DNA from: Desmodesmus armatus
Taxonomy: Eukaryota; Chlorophyta; Chlorophyceae; Sphaeropleales; Scenedesmaceae
Direction: 5' to 3'
Length of the DNA stretch: 64,000 nt
Assembly: GCA_007449985.2 (NCBI GenBank)
Contig: VIIQ02000336.1
Location: forward strand, 1 to 64,000
The position numbers and the translations under genes are program-made. Every line of letters begins with the position of its first letter. Within the stretch, counting starts at the first letter, position 1. Under the pieces are notes generated by a model that saw nothing but the letters and a program-made list of their open reading frames with translations, had not been told where the DNA came from and made no database searches. Positions 28,595 to 40,865 of this stretch are shown one piece after another.

Positions 28595-29069
28595 ATGTTC
28601 TTCAAGCGTATCAACATGCACCCCAATTGAGTCAGTGTGCGGCGCGTAGCGTTGGGTTGAGGGCGGCGGATGCCGTGTGATGGTGGGCAGCGATGGTGGT
28701 ATTTTTTTTTCCAGGGTGAGCAAGCGATGGTGGTACGCAAAAATCATCTGGTTGGCTCTGATGAAAGACCAAAATATGTTCTTCAAGTGTACCAACATGC
28801 ACCCCAATTGAGTCAGTGTGCGGCGCGTAGCGTTGGGTTGAGGGCGGCGGGTGCCGCGTGATGGTGCGCAGCGATGGTGGTGCGCAAAAAACATATGGTT
28901 GGCTCTGATGAAAGACCAAAATATGTTCTTCAAGCGTACCAACATGCACCCCGATTGAGTCAGTGTGCGGCGCGTAGCGTTGGGTTGAGGGCGGCGGATG
29001 CCGCGTGATGGTGCGCAGCCATGGTGGTGCGCAAAAATCATCTGGTTGGCTCTGATGAAAGACCAAAAT
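28595..29069 (+). repeat. 147-bp satellite, block with LINE-tail microinsertion
   Basis: About three units, including the copied 22-nt LINE-tail event (GCGATGGTGGTA repeats at about 28686 and 28720). Interrupted by LINE-A at 29070; GACCAAAAT at 29061-29069 is the left target duplicate. Confidence 0.92.
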
Positions 29070-30496
29070 TTTTTATTTTTTTTGTTTGGGAGTGAGCAAG
29101 TTACAGGAGCGAAGTCAAGCAACAGAAGCCACCCCTCAAAGCTCAGGCAAGAGGATGGCGCAACCTGGCAGGCACCACCCTGTGAGGGCGCAAGCCGACA
29201 CCCCCACCACATGGTCTCACGGGCGGCACGTCGCAGTGCAGCCTGCCAAAAAGCAGACACCAGGACCCGACCATGCACCTGCAGAATGACTAGAGAAAAG
29301 CAACGGCAAAGGGACAAAGCATGCGAGCAACACCAACGCAAGCGAGTCAACACAGAGCCGAGAGAAAGCACCACCGATGCGTCACCACACTCACACACCT
29401 CACCGGTGTGCAGAGCCAGCCCCCCACAGAGGGGCTGAAGAAACACCCTGAAACCAACAAGCGGCGGCCACACAGCACATGGCTGGCCGCTGTACTCGAC
29501 AAAAGCCAGCGCGCAGAGGGCCCAAATACCCCCGGCGTGGTGCACCACCATACCTGCACACCTCTCCAATATGCAGGGCTAAATCCGCCCCACACCTAAG
29601 CCAACAAAAACAATAACATTGTTGCCCCAGTGCCAACCAAGCAAGGCACCAGAGCGGCCAGCCGCCCCCAGAGAACAACCCAAACGCTTAAACCATGTGT
29701 GATGCGCACACACTCCAGAGGCACAACAACAACTATGATACAGAGTAAAGCACACACGTAGCCAAGACCCGAGAAGCACACCAAACCCCACACAGAAAAG
29801 GCCCTCCCGCTTTCCAAACCCCGCTCCCGAACACCCCAGCCCCCGCATGACCACCCTCCCTCTAGAACGCAAGGCGGGGGCCCATGCCTGCCGCCACTGT
29901 GTACAACACCCCCTGCTGTTGCCACTTAGCATCAAACCGCTCTGGCGACAGAACGGGGTTGCGGCCCCGTAGCCAGGACAGAGGCACCCCAGAGTTGAGG
30001 CGGATGTCCCCCTGAGACCTAAGCCAGTCCTGTGAGAGCTGCTGCTGCAGTGCTGCCCTGAACCTGTGGATGACTGCAACACTGCTGTACGGCCGGCCCT
30101 CGCTGGCACACCGAACCACCCAGAAGGACTCCAGCAGTAGCAGCCGCAGGTATGTCCAAAGCTGCTGCAGCGCTGGTGGAGGCTTCCACACTGTGTTGTC
30201 ATCCAGCAACAGGATGCGAACGTTACTGAAGTCCACTGCTGCTCCCGGCTGCACCCTCTGCCACACACCTGCAAACCAAGCCCACACAGCCACGGCGACA
30301 GGGCACTGCACAAAGAGGTGAGACAGAGACTCGAGCTGATAGCTGTCTGGAGTCGGCAGCTGCTGCTGCTGTGTCCCAACCTGCTGCTGTGACTACGATT
30401 GCTGCTGGTGGTGCTGTGCTCCTTCGTTCGCAGCCTGGCCCGGCTGCGGCTGCGGCTGCTGTTGCGGTTGCCCAACCCCACCCTGCCCTTGCTGCT
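29070..30496 (-). mobile_element. LINE-A, antisense, 5'-truncated, with TSD
   Basis: GACCAAAAT at 29061-29069 and 30497-30505 flanks a 1,427-bp antisense LINE-A: T-rich start, tail, full 3' UTR without the SINE, then the C-terminal ORF in reverse (stop near 29861; LRGRNPVLSPE, WVVRCASEG, LLLDDNTVW, HLFVQCPVAVAVW, then Gln/Gly-rich). Here the position of the amber codon in the 7.0-12.8 kb copy lies in a differing Gln-rich stretch. Confidence 0.92.
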
Positions 30497-31572
30497 GACC
30501 AAAATATGTTCTTCAAGCGTACCAAAAAAAAAAAATACCAACATGCACCCCAATTGAGTCAGTGTGCGGCGCGTAGCGTTGGGTTGAGGGCGGCGGATGC
30601 CGCGTGATGGTGCGCAGCGATGGTGGTGCGCAAAAAACATATGGTTGGCTCTGATGAAGGACCAAAATATGTTCTTCAAGCGTACCAACATGCACCCCAA
30701 TTGAGTCAGTGTGCGGCGCGTAGCGTTGGGTTGAGGGCGGCGGATGCCGCGTGATGGTGCGCAGCGATGGTGGTGCGCAAAAATCATCTGGTTGGCTCTG
30801 ATGAAAGACCAAGATATGTTCTTCAAGCGTACCAACATGCACCCCAATTGAGTCAGTGTGCGGCGCGTAGCGTTGGGTTGAGGGCGGCGGGTGCCGCGTG
30901 ATGGTGCGCAGCGATGGTGGTGCGCAAAAATCATCTGGTTGGCTCTGATGAAAGACCAAAATATGTTCTTCAAGCGTACCAACATGCACCCCAATTGAGT
31001 CAGTGTGCGGCGCGTAGCGTTGGGTTGAGGGCGGCGGATGCCGCGTGATGGTGCGCAGCGATGGTGGTATTTTTTTTTCCAGGGTGAGCAAGCGATGGTG
31101 GTACGCAAAAATCATCTGGTTGGCTCTGATGAAAGACCAAAATATGTTCTTCAAGTGTACCAACATGCACCCCAATTGAGTCAGTGTGCGGCGCGTAGCG
31201 TTGGGTTGAGGGCGGCGGGTGCCGCGTGATGGTGCGCAGCGATGGTGGTGCGCAAAAAACATATGGTTGGCTCTGATGAAAGACCAAGATATGTTCTTCA
31301 AGCATACCAACATGCACCCCAATTGAGTCAGTGTGCGGCGCGTAGCGTTGGGTTGAGGGCGGCGGGTGACGCGTGATGGTGCGCAGCGATGGTGGTGCGC
31401 AATAATCATCTGGTTGGCTCTGATGAAAGACCAAAATATGTTCTTCAAGCGTACCAACATGCACCCCAATTGAGCCAGTGTGCGGCGCGTAGCGTTGGGT
31501 TGAGGGCGGCGGGTGCCGCGTGATGGTGCGCAGCGATGGTGGTGCGCAAAAATCATCTGGTTGGCTCTGATG
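30497..31572 (+). repeat. 147-bp satellite, right-hand block
   Basis: About seven units. An A-run at about 30523-30534 between TACC repeats, and another copy of the 22-nt LINE-tail event at about 31068-31089. The array stops at CTCTGATG (31572), the right end of satellite in this window. Confidence 0.92.
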
Positions 31573-31710
31573 CCCATTGCTACAATTTCCAAGGTGTCGA
31601 GGTTAAGAAATAGTAGTGGAAGGTCACTGGCATACCTTGGACTAGATGTGGATTGCAGAGTTTGCTTGGTTTGGCATGTTGAGCATCCAGAAGTGACATA
31701 CAATATATAC
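31573..31710 (-). pseudogene. Possible LTR-retrotransposon integrase zinc-finger remnant
   Basis: Minus strand reads YVTSGCSTCQTKQT and then ASDLPLLFLNLDTLEIVAM. This is reminiscent of the CxxC half of an integrase HHCC finger followed by the LPxPxxPW-like linker. Only about 45 codons are seen and no LTRs were found. Tentative. Confidence 0.35.
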
Positions 31711-32984
31711 TAGGTTGTGTTCAGGTGTGAGTTTCCCCACTTCTGCATGTTTTCCCCAAGTCCAATGTTGTTGAAGGTTAGTGTCGGGTCAAGAAGGTCC
31801 AGGGAAGGTCCCAGCCAGTTTTCAAAGAAGCCAGGCCAAAGAAGCCAAGTGAAGCTCCTTCCCCTTCAATTAGTAAGGTTTGCTATTAGTCAAGGCAGTC
31901 GGGCCAAAGCAGCCCAGAGAGTGTCTTACCCTTCACAAAAAGGGTGATATTAGTCTTGTCTACAGGAAGTCCTATGGCGTTAAGAGACCAAGGTGGTGTC
32001 TCTGTATCTTTTTTTTTTAGGCCTGCTTTTTTTTGGTTTTACGTGTAATAGCATGCTTTTTTTTTTCGTGTAATAGACCGGTTGTCTTTCTGGTCCCCTT
32101 CTGTTCCGATCCATTCTCAGTGCTAAAGCACTCAGCAGCAAAGCTGCAAATCATCAGCAGGTTACTCATCTATATTCACAGGCAAAACAACAGCCCACCG
32201 GGTTCAAACACCCTGACAGCTATACACACTCGTTAACACCACATCACCCGGCCAGCAGTAAAGGGGGGTAGTGCCCTTGGTGCCTGAGCAGCGCAGCAAC
32301 AGCTGAGCAGGGTAGACTCCTCAGAACCTTACCCTCTCTCCTCCCTCTACCCCTTTGTTCTACAGGTCTACCACCTGTTGTGCTGCACTGGACCCGCCCA
32401 CACCGGCACCCCCACCTTTCAGGCTACACTGCAAAATCACAGAAGAAGGCGTCCGGTCAAGGAAGCAAGCAGGCGAGCACCACAACTCCAGCAAAACAGA
32501 GGCAATTCTCCCTCTTATAAAAGGACTACACAGCCCGACGCACAACATCCCACAAAAGCATGCACACCCACCAGTGGGTAGGGCCAGCCCCTAAAACCGA
32601 AAACCAAGACGTAACAACACTAGAAGGTGGCCCAATGCAGCACCAGCCACCTTGCTGGCCTACAACTTGAAGATGGCAAGTCGACGCGATAAAAACTTCT
32701 CAAAAAGACTTCCAAAAAGAAGGCGACGCAACATGAGGCGGCCGCCCTGGAAGCATACCAGCGGCTCCCCGCAGGACCTGCGGCAAACCACCGCCTGTGT
32801 GTGGAAGGCAAGCCAACCAAAGCAAGCAAGGCAAGAACCACCACCAGTCGACACAAAGAACACAGGACCAAAAAGCATGCATCACCAATCAAACAGATCC
32901 AGCTCCACCCCCCCCCCCCCCCGCCAATGCATTCTGCCCCTCCCCAAGTGTGCCCACGCCGCCAGCCCCACGGCACCAGGCCAC
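31711..32984. other. Spacer without recognised gene
   Basis: No supported coding region. Holds short T-runs (about 32010-32066), a pyrimidine-rich stretch at about 32335-32372, and a C-run at about 32907-32923. Possibly decayed mobile DNA. Confidence 0.4.
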
Positions 32985-33856
32985 AACAATTCCCCAGGCA
33001 GCACAAGGCAGGGCTGTGTGCCATCTCCCACTGCATACATCACCCCTAGCTGCTGCCATTTGGCAGCAAATCGCACTGGCAACAGGACGGGGTTGCGGCC
33101 CCGTAGCCAGGACAGGGGCACCCCAGAAATGAGGTGGATGTCCGCTTGAGTCTTGAGCCAATCCTATGACGGCTGCAGTTGTAAACTAAACAGCGGCTGC
33201 TCTAAATCTGTGGGATCCCAGCAGCGCTACTGCAAGGGTGGCCAGCCGCATGTAAGTCCAGAGTTGGCGCAGCAGTGCTGGCGGCAGCCACACTGAGCCG
33301 TTGTCCAGCAGCAGGATACGGACATTGCTAAACCCACCGCAGCACCTGGCTGCACCCTTTGCCACGCCCGTGCAAACCACGCCTACATGGCTACCGCCAC
33401 CTCCACTGCACCAAGATGTGGGACAGAGACTCAAGCTGGTAGCTGTTTGGGCCCTTGGCTAGAGGCTGCTGTTGCTGCTGCTGGGTTTTCCAGCCCCACC
33501 CTGGCCCTGCTGTTGCTGCGTGCTAACCTGGGATGCTTGATGCTGCTGCAAACCTAACCCAGCTGTTGCTGCTGTGGCGGCTGTGGAGGGTGCTGCTGCC
33601 CCAGCTGGCATTGTTGAGTGAGAAGGTCACAAGACCGAAGTCAAGCAACAAACGCCACGCCTGAAAGGTGGGGCAAGAGGATGGTGCAACCTAACAGAAA
33701 CACCATCCTCTGAGGGTGCAAGCACCCCCACCACAAGGCCACGTATCAAATCAAATCAAATCAAATCAAAGTTACACCTGTAGCTACGTATGCTGTGTGC
33801 CACAAGGCAATCCACAAAAAGCAGGCACCAGAGCCCAACCATGCACCTGCAAAATC
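32985..33856 (-). pseudogene. Degenerate LINE C-terminus and tail (fourth lineage), antisense
   Basis: Minus strand gives MPLSWLRGRNPVLLPVRFAA, KWQQLGVMYAVGDGT, then SNVRILLLDNGSVWLPPALL and RQLWTYMRL: clear but diverged LINE C-terminal blocks, with frame changes. 33612-33856 resembles a LINE 3' tail in reverse (AAGTCAAGCAACAAACGCCA, GGCAAGAGGATGG), separated from the ORF and older than copies A-C. A short ATCAA-repeat insertion lies inside it. Confidence 0.7.
33741..33803 (-). mobile_element. Short insertion ending in pentanucleotide repeats, with ACGTAT duplication
   Basis: ACGTAT precedes (CAAAT)4-CAAAGTTACACCTGTAGCT and follows it again before GCTGTG. In reverse this is a small fragment ending in TTTGATTTGATTTG repeats, the kind of 3' end seen in some RTE-like LINEs. 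The parent element is not in the window. Confidence 0.5.
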
Positions 33857-36068
33857 TAAAAAAAAACCAATGCCATGTTGTTTGCTGGTGGCTGCAAGTT
33901 GCAAGGACCTAGCCAGGTGCATGGACTGCCAGCCATCCTAGTGCGGCTGCGCCTCCGCATGCCATGCTGACTGGCATGTGGCGTGCCCGGGGTGTGCTAT
34001 AGTGTGCACATGCCCGTCCCAGGTGCAGCATCCCCCCCCCCCCGCTGTTGTTAACAAACGTTGTTGTCGTTGCTGATGATGAGGCTTGTGGTGGCCTGCA
34101 GTGGTGTCATGCCCACAGCAGTGCTGCCACTGCCATAAGTGCAGGCAGGCGCGTGGGAGGCTGCGCATGCAAGGCTAGCTGCCTGAAGCAGAGCTACGCC
34201 CCCCTTACCAGGCAACAACACTGTCTGACGTTGTGCCAGGGCTCTGCAGCGGCTCTGCAGGGCTGTTGCCAGGGTGCCAGCAGTCAAACATCGGGGCGCC
34301 CACGGTTGCTGCCAGGGTTGCTGCTGCAGATGGGTAACAGGGGGGGGGGATGTTGCTGCTAGGAACGCTGCCGCAGGTTGGTCATAGGGGGTGAGCTGGT
34401 GCTGCTGGGGTTGCTGCTGCAGATTCTGCTGCAGCTGTGTCGACCCACCATCCGTTGCTCCTCAAGCCCCAAGCGCGTTGGTGCTGCCAGGTATGTGGTG
34501 GCAGGCCTGTTGTGTTGTATGTCACCAAGCAGCCTGTCCGTGACAGCGTGCCAGGTGTGAGGCTAGACCTTGGGCTCCCGGCAGCTTCGGCTGTTGTGTG
34601 TGTGGCCAGCCGGTGGGGGTCCGCACCCCTTCCCATGCATGTGCTGTGTGCTCTCTCAAATCAGACCGTTGCTGTTTGGCTGCAAGCTGCAGTGTTTGGG
34701 CATCTGTAGCCAGTGCTCTGCAGCATGAATGCACAACAATCGGTAGCCATTCTGCAGCAATGCCTCTTGCACGCTGTGGTGGCGCGCCTCACCCGGTCAC
34801 CAGCCTGGCAGGCTGCTGTCTCAGATGCTGTCTCAGTTGGCCCCAGCCTGGCAGCAGCTGCAGGTTGTGCTCCCGGTGCACGATGGTGGGCTCTGCATCA
34901 GCAGCTGCTGCCTGCAGGCTGACATCCACTCTGCTTACATACCACAGGGGACAGACACAAGGCATAAGGCAGCACTGCTGGCGGTCGCACAGGAGTGAGG
35001 TTCACACGAGTTCGTAGAGTGTACAATCATCCATGTGCTCCTGCTGGGGCCGCCGGGATGCTACGTTCGAGGGCTTTTGCTCCTTTGGGTGCAACAAGAT
35101 TGGTTCATTGCTGACCCAGAGTAACAGCTGTACGGATCTTGGAAGGGACATATTGCAGGGAACGTCGGAAATGTAGCAGAGATTCTGAAAGAGCTTGAAG
35201 GCCAGTAAGACATCTTACCCCTTGCCCCCGCTGGGATCATGCGTTGCCCAACGCTCTCACAACGCTCCTCGTTTGTACATGGCTTGTGACGCTTCTTTAT
35301 CCTCAGCATCGATTACATTTTGTTGGCATGCAGGCACAGTGACGGGCATGTTAGCAGCTCACAGCCACCGCAGGACCTCCTGTGCTCACCTCATCATTGG
35401 TGCGCCACCCAGGGGGGGGGGGGGGGGGGGGGGGGGCAACTCTATGACCCCTTCACACGTGAAGGGTGGGAATGTGAAGGGGGTTGTCCCCTTAGCAGCG
35501 CTTTTTATCCCAACTCGAAGGCTGTGGCCCAGGTGTGAAGAGTAGAGGCCTAGGTCAGGTGCTGATCACCCTCGTGAGGGGGGGGGGGGGCGCAAGAGCC
35601 GGCCCAACTTCCCTCAACCCCAGCCGCCATCTTAGCTAGCCCCATGATACCTGTTCGGCTAAAACGAAAAGGCTGGCCCAGCTTTCAACTCAGATGCAAG
35701 CATTGAGCACTGCAGGCCCCTCCCCTAGGGGAGAACGCAATGCCATTTACTGCTCAAGTACGAGCCAACACAGGAAGCAACTGCCTATTGGTTTATCCAG
35801 GTTCTATTTCGTTCGAAGGGCTGACAAGCAGCTAGTACCAGCCTGCACATCGAATTTTACGTAGCGGTAAGGCCGCGTCCTGCAAAAACCTCCCCGACAG
35901 TAGCCGTATCGTCAAATTCACCAAGCCTCCAGCAGTTAATTGATCGCCGTTCGATTACCAAGCTTTTCCAAGGAACGTTTGCTTTACCTTCTTGCCTTGT
36001 TCCGATACCACTGTGACCTCCTAGCTGTTCGACGTTTCAGCACACAAGCTTAAGAGAAAACAATAGAC
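33857..36068. other. Gene-poor spacer with poly-G/poly-C tracts
   Basis: No supported gene. Poly-C at about 34031-34042, poly-G at about 34338-34349, a long poly-G at about 35412-35436 and another at about 35579-35591. 34050-34950 is rich in TGCTG. The last 200 bp before 36069 should contain the promoter and 5' UTR of the acetate transporter; no element was identified by eye. Confidence 0.4.
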
Positions 36069-37673
36069 ATGTCTGGTGCAGACATTGCTGTCGTGACCGA
36101 CAAGCGCTTGGCGCTTGCAGAGGCAGGTGGCATCGAGGAGAGCTGCCAAAACATGCCCCCAGTGCCCCGCGGCTCAGGCATCGGCAACCCCGCTCCCCTG
36201 GGACTGCTCTGTTTTGGCATGACCACTGGTGAGATTTGCAGCCCCCGGCTCGGTGGCCTCCGTGCCGGAGAATGGTTCAAACCATCTGGCACTGATGGCT
36301 GTTGCTGCACGCGGCCTGGGCTGTCGAAGGCCAGCTGCACATGCCAGAAAGCCATGACGTATCATCCACATTGCGTCGCGACTTTCACCCGGTGCTGTTG
36401 TGCATGCTTTGATGGTGATGCCAAAAGTTGACAGCAGGATGACAGCGCTGCTGCAGCACCTTCCAACCCCTTCACCTGTTTGCTGCTGCCCTGCCGCCTG
36501 TTGCCACCTGCAGTGATGCTGATGTTCATCACCACCACGTGGGCTGAGGATGCAACCATCGCAGCCGTGATTTCATATGCCATGTTCTATGGCGGTTTCG
36601 GCCAGATGGTCGCTGGTGTGTTTGAGGTGCGTATATACCCCTCACCTTGGCAGCTGCAAGCTGGTGGTCAGTGCACTGCCCTCAGCATGTGTCACCCACA
36701 CAACACATGAATGGAACAGCACCTGGGGCCTGGCCAGCCACTTTGTCATCGGCAAAGTACATTCTGCTCACGAGAGCTGGAGAGCATGTCCAGTGTGCAT
36801 CACGCACCATCACGACCACTTTATCTCGTCATTGCATACATCAGCAGGGTGCCCGTGCATGATTGCTGCCAGCCCTTAACACTCACTTTCCGCCCTGTGC
36901 CCTTCTGCCCGCAGCTGATCAAGGGCAACACCTTTGCCGGCACAGCCTTCTTCTCCTACGGTGCCTTCTGGATGGCCTTCTTTGTCATGAAGTACCTCAT
37001 CAAGACATCTACAGCCGTGGGCGGCGCCGCCGTGTACTCTGGACACTTCCAGGTGGGGTAGCAGGCACATGTGATTAGCAAGCTTGCATCCCTAGGCAGC
37101 GTGGCCCTTTATCCAGAGTAGTGGCGCCTTGGATGCACTCCCAGGCAGAATAACAGCCAAGAATTATGTTGGCTAGCATGCTAGAGTGATGCCGCAACAT
37201 TGGAACCCCTTGGCAGCAACGGGCCCAAATGCAAGCATCTGCAACTCGCCAGTCGGCATCGCTGGGCAGACAGTTCCCTTGTGGTGGCCCCCTGGATGCA
37301 AAAACACAAAGACCATGCTGTCATTGTCCTCTGTAACGTGTGCTAACGTGCATGTGGTTTCCCTGCCATCGCCTTTCCGCCTGCTTTCTTCCAGGTCGGC
37401 GAGACGCTGATCATGGTGCTGTGGGGCATCTTCACCAGCCTGTTCTTCGTGCCCACCCTGCGCAAGAACAGCTGCCTCATGTTTGTGTTTGGCTCCCTGA
37501 CGCTCACCTTCTTCCTGCTTGCTGGCGGCCAGTGGAGCAAGGCCTGCAACACAGCAGCAGGATACGTGGGCTTCATCTGCGGCTGCAGCGCCATCTACAC
37601 AGCATTCGCAGAGATCTGGCAGGAGAGCCTGGGCTTCAACATGCCTGGCCTGCGCCCTGTGCGCTTCATCTGA
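36069..37673 (+). CDS. GFY: GPR1/FUN34/YaaH-family acetate transporter
   Basis: Predicted membrane carrier for acetate or succinate. Exons 36069-36228, 36514-36626, 36915-37052 and 37395-37673; every intron is GT-AG and the joins keep frame, giving 229 residues, normal for the family. The family signature NPAPLGLLCFGMTT lies at residues 39-52. Six hydrophobic segments follow the family plan: VMLMFITTTW, AVISYAMFYGGFGQMVAG, FSYGAFWMAFFVMKYL, LIMVLWGIFTSLFFV, LMFVFGSLTLTFFLLAG and GYVGFICGCSAIYTAF. The start is the first ATG of the open exon, with a short cytosolic N-terminus. Chlamydomonas has several such genes (GFY family) linked to acetate use; membrane and substrate here are not shown. Confidence 0.93.
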
Positions 37674-40600
37674 GCACACAGGCCGGGCGCAGCGCGTGTC
37701 AGCTGAGCACACAGGGCTGGGCGCAGAGCATGCCTTCCCCTGCGCACGCGCGCAGGCGCAGCAGCACACGCCTGGCCCCCTTATGCGCGCAGGCGCCAGC
37801 AAGAACTGGTTGTATCGCTCCATCACACTGCCAAGTGTGGTGCACAGCAGCTGCAATGTATTGATTGTTTTGCATGTCATCGTCTTCAGGATACCTTGAT
37901 TACACGCTTGTGAATGCATTTTTGGTTTTGTACCAGGCTAGCTCTGGCTGCATTGCGCAGCAGCGTGCTGTCACTCATCTCACATGGACCCCTGTCCAGC
38001 TGCACACAGTGCACCTTTGCACCCCCTCCACGCAACCTCTGGGTCACGTCCTTGGTGGGCGCTTGGGATTGATTGATTTGCTAGGCAGCAGGTTCTGCAG
38101 GTCTGTGTGAGAGTGGCAGGTTGAGCGCAGGACGTTGCAGGGCAAGAGCAGTGTGGTTCTGCTGTAGTGGCCAGTGCATGGGGCTCCCGTCCATGTACCC
38201 GGGTGTTGCTGCTGTGATGCAGCGTGCTCGACAACCTGGGGTGACAGTAGGTTGGTGCTCCTGCACTGCCAGCCACAGCACATGTGGGTGCTGCACTCAG
38301 CGCAAGGTATCTCCAGCAAGCTCATGCCGTGCCTGGCACACCATCGTGGTGGTGCTTGCAGGCGTCCTGCAAGCAGTTGGCATGCGCTTGTTAATATTCT
38401 TTGTGTGCGTGTGTGTTTGGCAGAGGATACACGTGTAGCTAGCATATTGTGTGTGTGCCAATTCGGAAGCTTCAAGGCCTTTTGTACTTGGGAGGTGGCT
38501 GCGATGTGGCTTTCACTTGTTTGTTTGGGTGCGCGCACTAGCCCCTGGGGTGGAGGTCATTGCGCACGTCATGCATCTCACTGACACAGCAGCCTGAGAT
38601 GGCTGCAGCTGGCGCGCCCTCTTCCCATGGACACGCTGTTGACCCCATCCCACCAGTGCGTACCCACATCACTGCTATCGCTGCGTTTGGGTCGCTTCTT
38701 CGTTTCGCCAGGCGGCAATGACTGGCAGACCAGTCAGCAGCTGCTCCCTACAGATGTTCTGACCATGCCAGGGTATGGTCAGTGTCGCAGCACGTGCATG
38801 CCTGAGTTGTGCCGTGTGCGCGAGTGCAACAGGCATGCCACTGTGAGGTGGACACTGTTTGCTTGCGCTGTCCTGTCTAGCTCTTGTTATCCTACGGGAC
38901 ATGACTGCTATGGCAGCAGCACAGCTGTTGCGCATATTGATTGCAGCGCTTTTGATGCGGTGTGGGCTGTGCTCTTGACGGGGTGTTGACTGTGCCGAAT
39001 GTTTGGTTGTTGCGACAGCGGCCGCAGTTGGTAGGATGGCCGCAGTTTAAGCTTGTTGACAGAAGGCTTACCTGGATGGGTTTGGTTTTGGGTCTGATCA
39101 GAGTCGTCAAGACAAAGCACTCTAGATGAATGTCATGAAGTCCATCAACATCCGACCTCCATGTGGAGGTAATGCATCAGCCTAGTTGGCAGAGGTCAAA
39201 GTTGAGTGGTGCTGTACAGTTTGTAACTCAGCCCTGTGACTGACAAGCTGCTGCAATGTTATGCTGGCATCTCCGCAGTTGGACACCCACATGGCATTAT
39301 TCTGGCTAGAGCTCAATTGTGTTCCACTTCTATGGATGGGTTGCTCCTGGATTGATGAAGAAGCAGTGCTGAAGGATGGCTTGTTGTGTGCCTGCCTGTA
39401 TCAAATTCAAATGAGCTCCACGCAGTGTCGATTGTTGCTAGACCCATGTATGCATTGTGATTCAGCACCAAACCGACAAAGGCAGCAGCATGACCTTACT
39501 TGTTCAAAAAGGACAGCAACAAGAACGTGAACCATGATAACAAGCCAAGAGTGGGCATGCACCACAGTTGGGAAAGATGCACCTGGCAACTCTGCCAATT
39601 GGTCACCAATTGAGTTGTTGACGGTCAACTTCTTTGGCCTCACCCACAGGGTTTAACGAGCTAAGCTGCGGCTTGCGCTCCGCCAAAATGGGCAGCAGGC
39701 ACAAGGATTAAGGTAGAGGCCTGAACCCTCCCGGAACCCCAGGGACAACAACGCTGCCCGGCACTGAGTGCTGCTAACTTAGCCTGAGTCAGGCTTGCAG
39801 GCCGCTCGGCCTGATCTGGCAGGACTTGACTACCATGGCGGCCACCCAAGGGTGCAATTGTGACTGCACAGCTGGCCCCTGGGTGATGCACCCTACTTCG
39901 TAAAGAATCATAGTGTGTGCTTTAGAGGACGTGCTACATGGTACACATGCTCAGCAAAGTCTATACACAGTACTGTGGGCATCCTCAAGCTCAGCTTCAC
40001 CCATGCCGCATGCAGCATTACAAACAGCCCAATCAGAACATCACTCTATGCCTGTGGGGCTCCGAGACAGCCCAAATAATGTGACCATGCCCAAGTCAGT
40101 GCTGTGTGCTGTGTGCTGCGTGACGAGCTGAATCAAGTGAGCCCAGTCCATGACAGCAGACAGCCCTGAGGGCTCAACAGTGCCGCTGCAGGCACAGAAT
40201 GCAGAGACACCCCTGCACAAGGGCGACGGGGACTGGAGCGCCCTGCTGACTCAGGGCTTCCACCGCCGAGGCACTGAGTTTCGAAATTTTGGGCATGCTA
40301 TGACAGCATGTCCAAGGTAGGCATGTACACAGGACACTGCCGTAAGCTTGCTAAAGCACTGGTTGTGTCACACAACGGACCCTGTCAGTGAAGACATCGT
40401 GATGATGGTGGCAGCCGCCTTGCAGAGGAGGGGCGCTTGACATACACTTTGATAACCTTGCAAACAGGGCCTAGATACATTCAATCATTGATGTCATGAT
40501 GACAGCAGGAGCAGGCCTTGCACAAGCCAAGTGCTTCCATGCAACGCTTTTGAACCCACCACTGCCACACCGTAAAGTGCTGAACATAACAGAGTCAATA

Positions 40601-40865
40601 CCGCCAGGGTTCTTTGCACAAGCCTGTTTGCCTGCAAGACGGCCGTCAGTGACGCCGCCAAGGTGGCTCTCACAACAGGCCAGCGGCCATGCTATGTACT
40701 TGCTTCAATCTGCAACACAGGCACTCACTGCACAGTGCATTGCATACACTACAGAACAGTGCCGACAAAGCCTCTCACGCAACCACCCGCCTTACACACC
40801 AGAGTAGTGGTATGCCGACTGCTCAGGTGGCACAGGCTGTCCGGGCGTGCATTTCCCGCCTTGGC
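37674..40865. other. Intergenic region, no recognised gene
   Basis: 3' flank of the acetate transporter and of the convergent glycosyltransferase gene. It starts with an imperfect repeat of GAGCACACAGG-type and GGGCGCAG motifs (37672-37790), probably transporter 3' UTR. No splice-linked coding run, RNA gene or mobile element was recognised in the remaining 3 kb. Confidence 0.45.

Noticed and set aside
34048..35020. Short open frames in the TGCTG-rich spacer
   Set aside because: No splice-linked continuation or family motif; composition is low complexity.
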